64,000 nucleotides of DNA, from contig JASJBF010000008.1 of NCBI GenBank assembly GCA_030066685.1, positions 62,001 through 126,000 on the forward strand, in the 5' to 3' direction. Positions 10,444-18,925 of the stretch are shown here, in pieces (the stretch's first letter is position 1; every line of letters begins with the position of its first letter). Made by a program: the position numbers and the translations under genes. Under the pieces are notes generated by a model. That model worked only from the letters and a program-made list of their open reading frames with translations, did not search any database and was not told where the DNA came from. The stretch comes from Kiloniellales bacterium. Its GTDB lineage: Bacteria; Pseudomonadota; Alphaproteobacteria; Kiloniellales; JAKSBE01.

Positions 10444-11694
10444 TCAGCCCTTGACCGCGCCGGCCGCGAGGCCCTGCACCATGAAGCGCTCGAGCCAGAG
10501 GAAGATCGCCATGATCGGGACGGTCGCGATGACCGCGCCGGCCATCATCAGCTCGCGCGGCAGCTCGGAGGAGTTCAGGGAGGCGACGCCGCGCGGCAGG
10601 GTGAAGATCCCGGGGTCGTCGAGGAACATGAAGGCGAAGAGGAACTCGTTCCAGGCGATCATGAAGACGTAGAGCGCCACCGAGGCCAGCGCCGGCAGGC
10701 TGAGCGGCAGCGTGATCTTCAAGATCACGGCAGCCCGGCTCAGCCCGTCCATCAGCGCAGCTTCCTCGATTTCGGCCGGCAGCCCACGGAAGTAGCCCTG
10801 CAGCATGTAGAGCGCGACCGGGATCGTCGTGGCCGGATAGACCAACATCAGGCCGGTCAGGGTGTTGCGCAGCTCGAGCTGGCTGAAGACGGCGTAGATC
10901 GGCAGCACCAGAACGATGGCCGGCACCATGTAGATCAGCAGGATCGACTGAGCCCAGACGTCGCGCCCCGGAAAGCGCAGCCGGGCGACCGCATAGGCGC
11001 CCGGAACCGCGATCAGCAGGGTCAGGATCACCGTCGAGAGCGAGACGATGGCCGAGTTCAGGATGTAGTCGCCGAAGTTGAACTTGACGAAGAGTTCAAT
11101 ATAGCTGCCGAAGAGATCGTCCCGCCCGAGGTCGATGGAGAAGTCCAGCGGATTGGCCAGCAGCGCGGCCTGGCTCTTGAAGCTGGTCATCACCATGACG
11201 TAGAAGGGCAGCGCCACGAAGACCGTAAAGAGGACGAAGCCGACGCCCCGGGCGATGCCGATCATCAGGCGCTCGAAATCGTAGCGGCTCAGGCGGCCCA
11301 GGGGCGCCCCGCCGAGGCAGAGCCAGTTGGCCTGCGCCACCGCGCCGGCGAAGAGCAGCAGCGCGACCGCCTGCCAGAAGGTCGCCTCGGCCAGCGGCAG
11401 GCCGAAGGGCGCGCCCAAGGTCAGCACCAGCAGGACCGCCAGGATCGTGCCGCAGGAGACCGTCCAGCTCCGCCCCGTCCGCGATTCCTGTGGCGTCAGC
11501 AGGATCGCCGCGGCACCGGCCAGCCCGGCGATTGCGGCCACACCGACCGGCGGCCGCGTCGGGGCGCCGGAGACCAGGGCCAGGGTCACGCCGATCACGA
11601 TCATGCCCAAGGCGCCGAAGACCAGGCCCGAGACCGCGCCGACGCTGGCGCCGGAGCGCAACCCGAAGCCGCCTTGTTGCGCGATTGCGGCCAT
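10444..11694 (-). CDS. Carbohydrate ABC transporter permease, MalG type
   Basis: The start is the ATG at 11694 with AAGGAGG in front and only one base after the preceding stop, giving 416 residues. The C-terminal 270 residues form a standard MalG-like permease, including the EAA loop EEAALMDGLSRAAVILKITLP where the ATPase docks. The N-terminal 145 residues are unusual for MalG: they hold about four extra hydrophobic segments (AVSGLVFGALGMIVIGVTLA, VGVAAIAGLAGAAAILL, GTILAVLLVLTLG, AVALLLFAGAVA) ahead of the core. It pairs with the permease encoded just upstream. Confidence 0.93.
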   Translation of the reverse strand: MAAIAQQGGFGLRSGASVGAVSGLVFGALGMIVIGVTLALVSGAPTRPPVGVAAIAGLAGAAAILLTPQESRTGRSWTVSCGTILAVLLVLTLGAPFGLPLAEATFWQAVALLLFAGAVAQANWLCLGGAPLGRLSRYDFERLMIGIARGVGFVLFTVFVALPFYVMVMTSFKSQAALLANPLDFSIDLGRDDLFGSYIELFVKFNFGDYILNSAIVSLSTVILTLLIAVPGAYAVARLRFPGRDVWAQSILLIYMVPAIVLVLPIYAVFSQLELRNTLTGLMLVYPATTIPVALYMLQGYFRGLPAEIEEAALMDGLSRAAVILKITLPLSLPALASVALYVFMIAWNEFLFAFMFLDDPGIFTLPRGVASLNSSELPRELMMAGAVIATVPIMAIFLWLERFMVQGLAAGAVKG

Positions 11695-11695
11695 C

Positions 11696-12985
11696 TCAGC
11701 CCTCCTTCGGCGAGAAGCGGAAGAAGACCAGAGCGAAGGCGAGCAGGACGGCGAAGACCACGACCGCCACCGCCGCACCGGCGCCGATGTTCGACAGTCC
11801 GATCGCCTGCTCGTAGACGTCGACGGTCAGAGTCCGCGTGCCCGCGGCTCCGCCGGTCATCAGGAAGATGTCGTCGAACTTGTTGAAGGTCCAGATGAAG
11901 CGCAGCAGGAAGAGGATCGCCAGGATGGTCGCGAGCTGCGGCAGTGAGAGGTACCAGAACTGCTGGAAGGGCGTCGCGCCGTCGATCTCGGCGGCCTCGT
12001 ACATGTCGGTGTTGATCGACTGCATGCGCGCCAGGATGAAGAGGAAGGAGAGCGGGAAGTAGCGCCAGGCCTCGAAGACGATCACCGTGGTCAGGGCCAG
12101 GCGGAACTCGATCTCCAGGCCGAAGAGATTGAAGCTCGCCGCCGTCCTTTGGCCGAGAAAGTTGATCGGCGAATCGGTGGCGCCCATCTGCGCCAGGATC
12201 GCGTTCAGCGCGCCGGAGTTGGGGTCGAGCAGGGTGACCCAGGTATAGGCGACCGCGATCACCGGGGCGACATAGGGGAAGAGGAAAAGGCCGCGCAGGA
12301 AGGCCCGGCCGCGGAAGGCCTGGTTGAGCAGCAGCGCCGCGAAGAGCCCCAGGACGAGCGCGCCGCCGGTGCCGAACACCGTGTAGAGCATGGTGGTCCA
12401 GAGCACGTCCCAGAACTCCGAGGCGTCGAAGACGCGCCGGAAGTTATCCAGCGTGAACTCGAGGCTGGTCAGGGGGTTGCGGCCGACGCCCTCGACCCGC
12501 GGCGGCGAGCCCTCGAGCAGAGCTTCCGCATCCTCGACGGCGGTCTCGAAGGTCGCGGTGGCGCGCAGCCGCTCGCGGGCCCGCGGCACCAGGTCGCCGA
12601 AGACGCAGCGCAGCCTGCCGTCCGCCAGGGTGCAGCGCGGATCTTCGACCGCCAAGACGACGCCTTCGGGCGCGGCGTCCTCGAAGGCGACGCCGCGGAG
12701 CGGCTGGTTGGGGGAGGGGTTGCGGACCGTGTAGACGACCTCGACGCCCTCGCCGGCGGCGACCGCCTCGGCGCGCACGCGCTCCGAGACCTTGGGCGCG
12801 GGCGGCCGCAGGTCGGCGAGCTGGATCGGCTTGGCGCTGATCCAGAAGTTCGCCAGCAGCGGCAGGGCGACGATCAGGGCGACGATCGCAAAGGTCGGGC
12901 CCAGCATCATCCAGGCCAGTCGCGCCTCGCGCTTCTGCAAGGGGCCCGCGCCTTTGGGCGCACCGGCAGGGGGCCTGGGCGACAT
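11696..12985 (-). CDS. Carbohydrate ABC transporter permease, MalF type, with periplasmic insert
   Basis: The 429-residue protein has a MalF-like permease core (EAAEIDGATPFQQFWYLSLP is the EAA loop), but between the first membrane helix (about 27-50) and the usual LEFTLDNFRRVF segment lies an insert of roughly 115 residues (about 55-172). The insert reads like a DUF11-type beta-sandwich: VVYTVRNPSPNQPLRGVAF, then two cysteines 11 residues apart (CTLADGRLRC), then LVPRARERLRATATF. Topology places it in the periplasm, where it could contact the binding protein. E. coli MalF also has a periplasmic loop there, but of a different make. Downstream genes follow without gaps. Confidence 0.93.
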   Translation of the reverse strand: MSPRPPAGAPKGAGPLQKREARLAWMMLGPTFAIVALIVALPLLANFWISAKPIQLADLRPPAPKVSERVRAEAVAAGEGVEVVYTVRNPSPNQPLRGVAFEDAAPEGVVLAVEDPRCTLADGRLRCVFGDLVPRARERLRATATFETAVEDAEALLEGSPPRVEGVGRNPLTSLEFTLDNFRRVFDASEFWDVLWTTMLYTVFGTGGALVLGLFAALLLNQAFRGRAFLRGLFLFPYVAPVIAVAYTWVTLLDPNSGALNAILAQMGATDSPINFLGQRTAASFNLFGLEIEFRLALTTVIVFEAWRYFPLSFLFILARMQSINTDMYEAAEIDGATPFQQFWYLSLPQLATILAILFLLRFIWTFNKFDDIFLMTGGAAGTRTLTVDVYEQAIGLSNIGAGAAVAVVVFAVLLAFALVFFRFSPKEG

Positions 12986-13028
12986 GGTGTCCTTCTTTTC
13001 CTCGCCGGCGGACGACCGGGAAGCGTTC

Positions 13029-14375
13029 CTAGAGCTTTGCCAGCTCCGCGTTGATTGTCTTGGCGGCCTCCGCGGCCGAGATCTCGTCGTCGATGAACTG
13101 GCGCACGACCCGATTGACGATCTGGCTGTTGACCACCTTGGAGGCGGCGGAAAGCTGGCCCTCGGCCACGCCCCATCTCTGGGCGGTATCGAGCCCGGAA
13201 ACGATCGCCTCGATCACCTCCGGCGGATAGATCTCGGTCAGTGGCGCCTTGCGGTCGACGCCGACCGGCAGCCCGGACCAGGCCTTGACGAACTTCTCCG
13301 GGTCGTCGCCGTCGCCGCGCCGCACCGGGAACTTGCCCTCGGGGGCGATCGACAGGGTTTGGACATAGCCTTCGTCCAGCGCATACTTCACGAACTCGAT
13401 CGCCGCATCGGTATTGGCGTTCGTGGTCACACCTAGATATCGGATGTCCGCCCAGGCCGCGCCCTCCGGGTTGGAAGGGCCGGAAACGGCGGTGACGACG
13501 CCGCTGGCGCCGGCCAGGTCGCGGCTGGTCGGATCGTCGTTGATGGTCGGCGGCGCGCTGTCGCGCAGGCCCGCCAGCTCGTCGAGGATGAAGGGCGACC
13601 AGATGATCATCGCCGCCTTGCCGGCGAAGTAGAGCTCGCGCGATTGTTTCCAGTAGAGCTCGCCTGGCGGCGAGGCCTTGGCGATGGCCTTGTAGAACTC
13701 CAGGCTCTCGACCAGCTTCTTCTCGTCGAAGCCGGTGATGCCCTTCGGGCCGACCGGGGTCGCGCCGTTGGCGAGAAGGACATGCTCCAGGACCTGGCTC
13801 ATGAAGTTCTCGTCGATCTTGGTCGCCGCGACGAAACCGTAGACCTCGGGCGGATTGTGCAGTTTTGCCAGGGCGGCGCGGATCGCGTCGTAGGACGTTG
13901 GCGCCGCCAGCCCCGCGGCCTCGAAGAGATCCCTGCGGTAGATCACCATCTGGGTCCAGCCATCGACCGGAACCGCGGCGAAGTCGCCGTCGATATCCGC
14001 CGTCTCGAGGGCGCCCGGCGCGAAGGTCTTGACGTCCAGCTCTTCCAGCGCCTCGGTGTTGGCATCGATGTCGAGGATCCCGGCCTCAGCCCAAGGCTGC
14101 ACATATTGCAGGGTGTGATAGATCACGTCCGGCAGGTCGTTGGCGGCGAAGGCGGCCGTCGCGCGCTTGCCGAGGTCGGTCTCGGTGACCGGGATCACCT
14201 CGACAGCCACGCCGGTCTTGGCCTCGAAGTCTGCCGCCAGCGCCTCCTGCTTGGCGAGGCGCTCAGGTTGCTCCTCGGTGGTCCAGAAGCGGATCGAGTC
14301 CGCGGCGGCGGCCTGGGCGAACAGTAGTGCCGCCGCGGCCGCCGCGATCGGCGCTCGCGCCTTGCTGGTCAGCAT
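13029..14375 (-). CDS. Extracellular sugar-binding protein of ABC transporter
   Basis: The product (448 residues from the ATG at 14375, MLTSKARAP) is a Sec-exported family 1 solute-binding protein: basic start, alanine-rich core and cleavage around AAAA-DS. The mature part shows WTTEEQPERLAKQEALAADF, the PDVIYHTLQY hinge region and GWTQMVIYRRDLFE, all typical of CUT1 maltose-type binding proteins. AGGGAG stands 8 bp before this ATG; a second ATG at 14396 is also possible. It overlaps the end of the lacI-type gene by 113 bp in another frame. It should capture the substrate for the two permeases. Confidence 0.93.
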   Translation of the reverse strand: MLTSKARAPIAAAAAALLFAQAAAADSIRFWTTEEQPERLAKQEALAADFEAKTGVAVEVIPVTETDLGKRATAAFAANDLPDVIYHTLQYVQPWAEAGILDIDANTEALEELDVKTFAPGALETADIDGDFAAVPVDGWTQMVIYRRDLFEAAGLAAPTSYDAIRAALAKLHNPPEVYGFVAATKIDENFMSQVLEHVLLANGATPVGPKGITGFDEKKLVESLEFYKAIAKASPPGELYWKQSRELYFAGKAAMIIWSPFILDELAGLRDSAPPTINDDPTSRDLAGASGVVTAVSGPSNPEGAAWADIRYLGVTTNANTDAAIEFVKYALDEGYVQTLSIAPEGKFPVRRGDGDDPEKFVKAWSGLPVGVDRKAPLTEIYPPEVIEAIVSGLDTAQRWGVAEGQLSAASKVVNSQIVNRVVRQFIDDEISAAEAAKTINAELAKL

Positions 14376-15489
14376 CCTCCATACTCCCTGGTGCATTTTC
14401 CTTGGAACCGCCGCGCCGTTGTGCGATCGCGTTCAGCAGGGCCCGCAGCGATTCCGGTGTCCGGCCAGGCGGCCCGTCCGATGCGCGCTCGATCAGTTTC
14501 GCCGGCCGCAGCTCCTGAAGATCCTTGGCCCGGCGGCCGCGCATCAGGCCAAGCAGCATCTCGGCCACCCGCGTGCCCGCGGTCTCGCTTTCCTGAGAGA
14601 AGGTGGTCAGCGGCGGGTCCATGAACTCGGCGTGTGGAACGTCGTCGTAGCCGATCACCGAAACTTCCTCGCCGACCCTCAGCCCCCGCGCGCCCAGCGC
14701 CCGGGCGGCGCCGATGGCCACGGCATCGCGCACGCAGATCAAGGCGGTCGGAGGGCGTTCCAAGGCCATCAACGCGTCGGCCGCGCCCCAGCCGTCCGCC
14801 TCCTTGAGGCCGGCACGGCGGATCAGCGCCCGGTCGTCGTCGAGACCGAGGGCGTCTCTGGCCGCCCGGTAGCCGGCCAGCCGCTCGCGGGCGAAGTTGA
14901 AGGCGCCGGGCGCGGCGATGAAGCCGATCCGGCGATGGCCGAGCCCGGCGAGCCGTTCGGTCGCCTCGGCGAAGGCGCGCCGGTTGTCCATGTCAAACCA
15001 GGCGTACTGGCTCGGGTTCTCGGTGCGGCCATAGCTGACGAAGGGGACGCCGCGCTGGCGCAGGTAGGCGATGCGCGGGTCGCGGGTTTCGGTCCGGGTC
15101 ACGATGAAGCCATCGACCTTGCGCGAGGCGATCAGCCGGTCGTAAGCCTCGCGCCAGCGGTCCGGGCCGGGCGCGGTCGCGACCATCAGGTCCAAGCCCT
15201 CGCGGTCCAGGGCCCGGGTCACGCCGCGGAGGAACTGTGCGAAGAAGGGGCTTGCGATGTCCGGGCCCTCGCCGGTGAGCACCACGCCGACGGTATCGAC
15301 ACGGCCGCGTTTCAGGTTCCGGGCCATGCTGGATGGACGATAGCCGCAGCGGTCGGCGGCGCCGCGCACCCGCTCGCGGGTCTGCTCCGCGATGTCGGGA
15401 TAGCCGTTCAGCGCGCGCGAAACCGTACTCTTGGCCAGCCCCAGTTCCTGCGCCAGGGTATTGAGAGTCACGCCGCTCTTCGCCGGCAT
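14263..15489 (-). CDS. LacI family transcriptional regulator
   Basis: The 408-residue protein begins with a LacI helix-turn-helix (VTLNTLAQELGLAKSTVSRA, then LNGYPDI and the hinge helix YRPSSMARNLKRG) and continues into a periplasmic-binding-protein-like effector domain (VGVVLTGEGPDIASPFF, FVSYGRTENP, VIGYDDVPHAEFMDPPLTT). The family body ends around residue 345; the remaining 60 residues are a basic, low-complexity tail that overlaps the binding-protein gene by 113 bp. It is the first gene of the operon, so it likely represses itself and the transport genes through the operator at 15567-15591 and releases it on binding the sugar. Confidence 0.93.
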   Translation of the reverse strand: MPAKSGVTLNTLAQELGLAKSTVSRALNGYPDIAEQTRERVRGAADRCGYRPSSMARNLKRGRVDTVGVVLTGEGPDIASPFFAQFLRGVTRALDREGLDLMVATAPGPDRWREAYDRLIASRKVDGFIVTRTETRDPRIAYLRQRGVPFVSYGRTENPSQYAWFDMDNRRAFAEATERLAGLGHRRIGFIAAPGAFNFARERLAGYRAARDALGLDDDRALIRRAGLKEADGWGAADALMALERPPTALICVRDAVAIGAARALGARGLRVGEEVSVIGYDDVPHAEFMDPPLTTFSQESETAGTRVAEMLLGLMRGRRAKDLQELRPAKLIERASDGPPGRTPESLRALLNAIAQRRGGSKENAPGSMEDADQQGASADRGGRGGTTVRPGRRRGLDPLLDHRGAT

Positions 15490-15566
15490 TCCCGCAGCTG
15501 CCTCCCATGGCTTTGTTCATTGTCTGGTTTTCCACCATTGATGCGCAACGGGCGGCCGGATTCAAC

Positions 15567-15591
15567 GAAACCTTTCCGAAACCGTTTTCGG
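15567..15591. promoter_or_regulatory. Tandem LacI-family operator
   Basis: CCGAAACCGTTTTCGG at 15576-15591 is a LacI-type inverted repeat (arms CCGAAA and TTTCGG). A second GAAACC begins 11 bp before it, at 15567, inside the symmetrical GAAACCTTTC. The pair sits 78-102 bp upstream of the LacI start codon, one helical turn apart, a layout expected for autoregulation of the sugar operon. Confidence 0.7.
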
Positions 15592-15645
15592 TGGCGCGGC
15601 GCGATCGGATTTCAACCCGCGTCCGTTGTCCGCTCAGGGGAGGGC

Positions 15646-16071
15646 CTACATCTGGACCAGCCGCCCCTTCTTCTTCTGGGGGCTCGGCGCGTTCTTGGCC
15701 GTGAAGCGATGGTCCTCGAGCAGCTTTAGCAGGTCGAAGGAGCTGACGATCCCGACGATCTTCTTCTCGTGGGTCACGACGACGTGGTGGATCCGGTGCT
15801 TGCGCATGATCTTCGCGGCCATGCTGACGTCGTTGTAGGCCGGCAGGCAGTGGACCCGGTCGGACATGATCCGCTTGACCGGGGTTTCGCCCTTCAGCTT
15901 TCGCGCCAGGTCGGCGGTGGAGACGATTCCCTTCGCCTCGCCGTCCGGCCCGACGATCGGGATCGCGTGAATCCGGTTGCGCTCCAGAATGCCCCGAACG
16001 TGGTCGACACTTTGGTGAGGTTGGGCGGTGATCACCCGCTTGGCCATGAGATCGGCGATCTTCACATTCAT
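15646..16071 (-). CDS. Two-CBS-domain protein
   Basis: The 141-residue protein consists of a CBS pair: the first around residues 5-58 (MAKRVITAQPHQSVDHVRGI, then HAIPIVGPDGEAKGIVST) and the second around 67-122 (IMSDRVHCLPAYNDVSMAA, then HHVVVTHEKKIVGIVSSFDLL), with a basic C-terminal tail. CBS pairs bind adenosine nucleotides and usually act as energy sensors for partner proteins. AAGGAGCG precedes the ATG at 16071. The gene stands alone, with the 107-bp repeat between it and the POR operon. Confidence 0.92.
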   Translation of the reverse strand: MNVKIADLMAKRVITAQPHQSVDHVRGILERNRIHAIPIVGPDGEAKGIVSTADLARKLKGETPVKRIMSDRVHCLPAYNDVSMAAKIMRKHRIHHVVVTHEKKIVGIVSSFDLLKLLEDHRFTAKNAPSPQKKKGRLVQM

Positions 16072-16133
16072 TCGGCGCTCCTTGTACTCTCGGCCGCTCC
16101 ACCCCGGCGCAGCGCTGGCCGGTGCCGACCCCG

Positions 16134-16240
16134 CTAGAGCAGCCTGCGTTCATTCGAACGCAGATAAGCTGCTCTATCTATATGAAATAGATCAAATTAT
16201 CTGCGCTCAATTGATTCCAATTGAGCGCAGTTTGATCTAG
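16134..16240. repeat. 107-bp double-hairpin palindromic element, copy 1
   Basis: The element is bounded by CTAG at both ends. Hairpin one (16135-16176) has an outer stem TAGAGCAGC/GCTGCTCTA and an inner stem CTGCGTTC/GAACGCAG with ATTC loop. Hairpin two (16188-16239) has an outer stem TAGATCAAA/TTTGATCTA and an inner 13-bp stem CTGCGCTCAATTG/CAATTGAGCGCAG, again with ATTC loop. The stop codon TAG of the NADPH oxidoreductase gene is formed by the element end (16237-16239). A second copy in opposite orientation lies at 51012-51118, with 5 mismatches and no gaps over 109 aligned bases. It is A+T-richer than its surroundings. Confidence 0.92.
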
Positions 16241-17892
16241 ACCGTCTCCGGCTCCATCCTGATCGCCCCGCAGGGGCACTCCGCGGCGCACATCCCGCAA
16301 CCCTTGCAGTAGTCGTAGTTGAAGCGGAAGCGTGCGCCGGGTCCCAGCTTGATCACCGCGTTGTCCGGGCAGATGCCGTAGCAGTTGTCGCACTCGAAGC
16401 AGTTGCCGCAGGACAGGCAGCGCCGCGCCTCGAAGAGGGCGTTCTCCTCGTTGAGGCCTTGCAGCACCTCCTCGAAGCTGCTCTGCCGGCGCACCAGGTC
16501 GAGCTGGCCCTGGACCCGCTGCGGCGCATCGTCGTAGTACCAGGTGTTCAGCAGGTCGAAGCTGGCGAGCTCGTGCTTGGGCGGCTTCTCGTAGCGCGCG
16601 CCCCTGAGCCAGGCATCGATGTTGCGCGCCGCCTTCTTGCCATGGCCGACTGCGACGGTGACCGTCCGTTCCGAGGGCACCATGTCGCCGCCGGCGAAAA
16701 GGCCTTCGCGCCCGGTCATCATCTGCGGGTCGACCCGGACCACGCCGTCGCGCGCGACCTCGACACCAGGGACCGCTTCGAGGAAGCTGGTGTCGACGTC
16801 CTGGCCCAGGGCCAGGATCAAGGTGTCGGCCTCCAGGGTCTCGAACTCGCCGGTCGGCTGCGGGCGGCCGTTCTCGTCGATGACCATCTTCTCGACCGTG
16901 AAGGTGGTCTCGTCGATCTGCTTGATCGTCCGCAGCCAGTGGATCATGACCCCTTCCTCCTCGGCCTCCCGGGCCTCGAAGTCGTGGGCCGGCATTTCCT
17001 TGCGCGAGCGGCGGTAGACGATCATGGCCTCGTCGACGCCCAGGCGCTTGGCCGTACGGGCCACGTCCATGGCCGTGTTGCCGCCGCCGTAGACGACGAC
17101 GCGGCGGCCCAGCTGCGGCGGCTCGGCGCCGGTCTCCATCTCGCGCAGCACCGAGACCGCGTCGAGGATCTTGCCGGCGGCATGGGCCGGGATCTCGGTG
17201 CGCTTGGCAAGGTGCGCGCCGACGGCGACGAAGACCGCATCGAAGCCGTCGTCCCGGAAGGCGGCCTCGATGTTCTCGACCTTGGCGTTCAGCTCCAGGG
17301 TCACGCCCATGTCGACGATGCGCCGGATCTCGGCGTCCAGGACGTCGCGCGGCAGGCGGTACTTCGGAATACCGAAGCGCATCATCCCGCCCGCCATGGG
17401 CCCGGCCTCGCGGATTGTCACACCGTGGCCGAGCCGGGTCAGGTGGTAGGCGGCGGAAAGGCCGCTGGGGCCGGCACCCACGATCAGCACCCGCTTGCCG
17501 CTGGGCTCGGCCTCGAAGCTGGGCGCGAGCCCCTTCTCGATGGCGAAATCGCCGAGGAAGCGCTCGACCGCATGGATGCTGACGGCGGAGTCGAGCTGGC
17601 CGCGGTTGCAGGCATCCTCGCAGGGGTGATAGCAGACCCGGCCCATCACGGCGGGCAGCGGATTGTCCTCGAGCAGGCTCTGCCAGGCCGCGGCATAGTC
17701 GCCCTCCTCGGCGTGGTACAGCCACTTCTGGATGTTCTCGCCGGCCGGGCAGGCGTTGTTGCAGGGCGGCAGGCGGTCAAGGTAGACCGGCCGTTCGTTA
17801 CGCCAGGTACCGGTCTGGTTGGCCAAGCTGGTGCCAGGATCCAGGGTGATCGCGAAGGGCAGCCCGTTGTCGGTCTTGGTCGCATCCGTCAT
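16237..17892 (-). CDS. NADPH oxidoreductase (GltD-like) fused to POR delta-type ferredoxin domain
   Basis: The 551-residue protein begins with the Fe-S domain of glutamate-synthase small subunits (CNNACPAGENIQKWL near 45, then CYHPCEDACNRG), followed by an FAD-binding VLIVGAGPSGLSAAYHLTR segment near 135 and an NAD(P) site (VVVYGGGNTAMDVARTAKR) near 270. The last 75 residues are a ferredoxin with two cluster motifs, CLSCGNCFECDNCYGICP and CKGCGMCAAECPCG, of the type found in the delta subunit of pyruvate:ferredoxin oxidoreductase. Its ATG overlaps the porB stop by 4 bp (ATGA). It probably shuttles electrons between POR and NADP(H). The stop codon lies in the palindromic element. Confidence 0.9.
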   Translation of the reverse strand: MTDATKTDNGLPFAITLDPGTSLANQTGTWRNERPVYLDRLPPCNNACPAGENIQKWLYHAEEGDYAAAWQSLLEDNPLPAVMGRVCYHPCEDACNRGQLDSAVSIHAVERFLGDFAIEKGLAPSFEAEPSGKRVLIVGAGPSGLSAAYHLTRLGHGVTIREAGPMAGGMMRFGIPKYRLPRDVLDAEIRRIVDMGVTLELNAKVENIEAAFRDDGFDAVFVAVGAHLAKRTEIPAHAAGKILDAVSVLREMETGAEPPQLGRRVVVYGGGNTAMDVARTAKRLGVDEAMIVYRRSRKEMPAHDFEAREAEEEGVMIHWLRTIKQIDETTFTVEKMVIDENGRPQPTGEFETLEADTLILALGQDVDTSFLEAVPGVEVARDGVVRVDPQMMTGREGLFAGGDMVPSERTVTVAVGHGKKAARNIDAWLRGARYEKPPKHELASFDLLNTWYYDDAPQRVQGQLDLVRRQSSFEEVLQGLNEENALFEARRCLSCGNCFECDNCYGICPDNAVIKLGPGARFRFNYDYCKGCGMCAAECPCGAIRMEPETV

Positions 17893-18908
17893 GCCTGCGC
17901 CTCCTCCGGCAGAAGCCCGTACCTGTCCACGTTGGCGTCGGCCATCCTCTGGATCGCGGCGATGCGGTCCCGGTCCTCGGCGCCCTTCTTGAAGAGATGC
18001 GCGAAGCGGCGCTGCAGGCGCAGGTAATCCTCGACCGGGGCCTTGCGGCGGATCTTCTTGACCGCGGTGACCTGGCCGTGCTCCGCCTCGAAGAGCGGGA
18101 AGAGCCCACTCTCGACCGCCAGGCGCGCGACCTTGATGGTGTCCGCCGCTTGGGAGCCCCAGCCCAGCGGGCAGGGCACCATGATGTGGATGTAGCGCGA
18201 TCCGCTCATGGCCATGGCCTTTGTCACCTTGGCCTCCAGGTCGTGCAGGTCGGCGACCGTGGCGGTGGCGACGTAGGGGATGTTGTGGGCCATGGCGATC
18301 TGCGGCAGGTTCTTGCCGGTCCCGAAGACGTTGCCCGGCGCCTCGCCGACCGCGGGGGTGGTCGCGGTCCGGGCGGTCGGCGGCGTCGCCGAGGAGCGCT
18401 GCACGCCGGTGTTCATGTAGGCCTCGTTGTCGTAGCAGATATAGAGCACGTCGTCGTTGCGCTCGAACATGCCCGAGAGGCAGCCGAAGCCGATGTCGAC
18501 CGTGCCGCCGTCGCCGCCCTGGGCGACCACCTTGACGTCGTCGCGGCCTAGGCGGCGCAGGCCGGCGGCAACCCCGGCGGCCACCGCCGGCGCGTTGCCG
18601 AAGAGCGAGTGCAGCCAGGGGATCTGCCAGGAGGTCTCGGGATAGGGGGTGGTGAAGACCTCCAGGCAGCCGGTGGCGTTGACCGCGACCAGCTTGCCCT
18701 CGGCGGCGCGCATCGCGGCGTCGAGGGCATAGCGGGCGCCCAGGGCCTCGCCGCAGCCCTGGCAGGCCCGGTGGCCCGAGGTGATGGCGTTGGAGCGCTC
18801 GGTCGAGGCCTGCACGCTGCGGGCCTCTTCGTCCATCAGTCGGTTACCCACGGTGTGCGTGCCGGTCTGGTAGAACTTGACCTTCTGAAGCGCATCTCCG
18901 TCTGTCAT
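17889..18908 (-). CDS. porB: Pyruvate:ferredoxin oxidoreductase beta subunit
   Basis: The 339-residue subunit carries the thiamine diphosphate site: ACQGCGEALGARYALDAA with the cluster-ligand cysteines near residue 48, ATGCLEVFTTPYP, GDGGTVDIGFGCL and the DNEAYMNTGVQRSSATP segment that marks pyruvate-type enzymes (as in archaeal and Thermotoga PorB). Pyruvate is decarboxylated, acetyl-CoA made and two electrons passed to ferredoxin, or the reverse reaction runs. It follows porA after 17 bp and overlaps the NADPH module by 4 bp. Substrate choice between pyruvate and another 2-oxoacid rests on motif and gene order, so it is likely, not certain. Confidence 0.9.
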   Translation of the reverse strand: MTDGDALQKVKFYQTGTHTVGNRLMDEEARSVQASTERSNAITSGHRACQGCGEALGARYALDAAMRAAEGKLVAVNATGCLEVFTTPYPETSWQIPWLHSLFGNAPAVAAGVAAGLRRLGRDDVKVVAQGGDGGTVDIGFGCLSGMFERNDDVLYICYDNEAYMNTGVQRSSATPPTARTATTPAVGEAPGNVFGTGKNLPQIAMAHNIPYVATATVADLHDLEAKVTKAMAMSGSRYIHIMVPCPLGWGSQAADTIKVARLAVESGLFPLFEAEHGQVTAVKKIRRKAPVEDYLRLQRRFAHLFKKGAEDRDRIAAIQRMADANVDRYGLLPEEAQA

Positions 18909-18925
18909 GGCCTGGGTTCCTTTCG

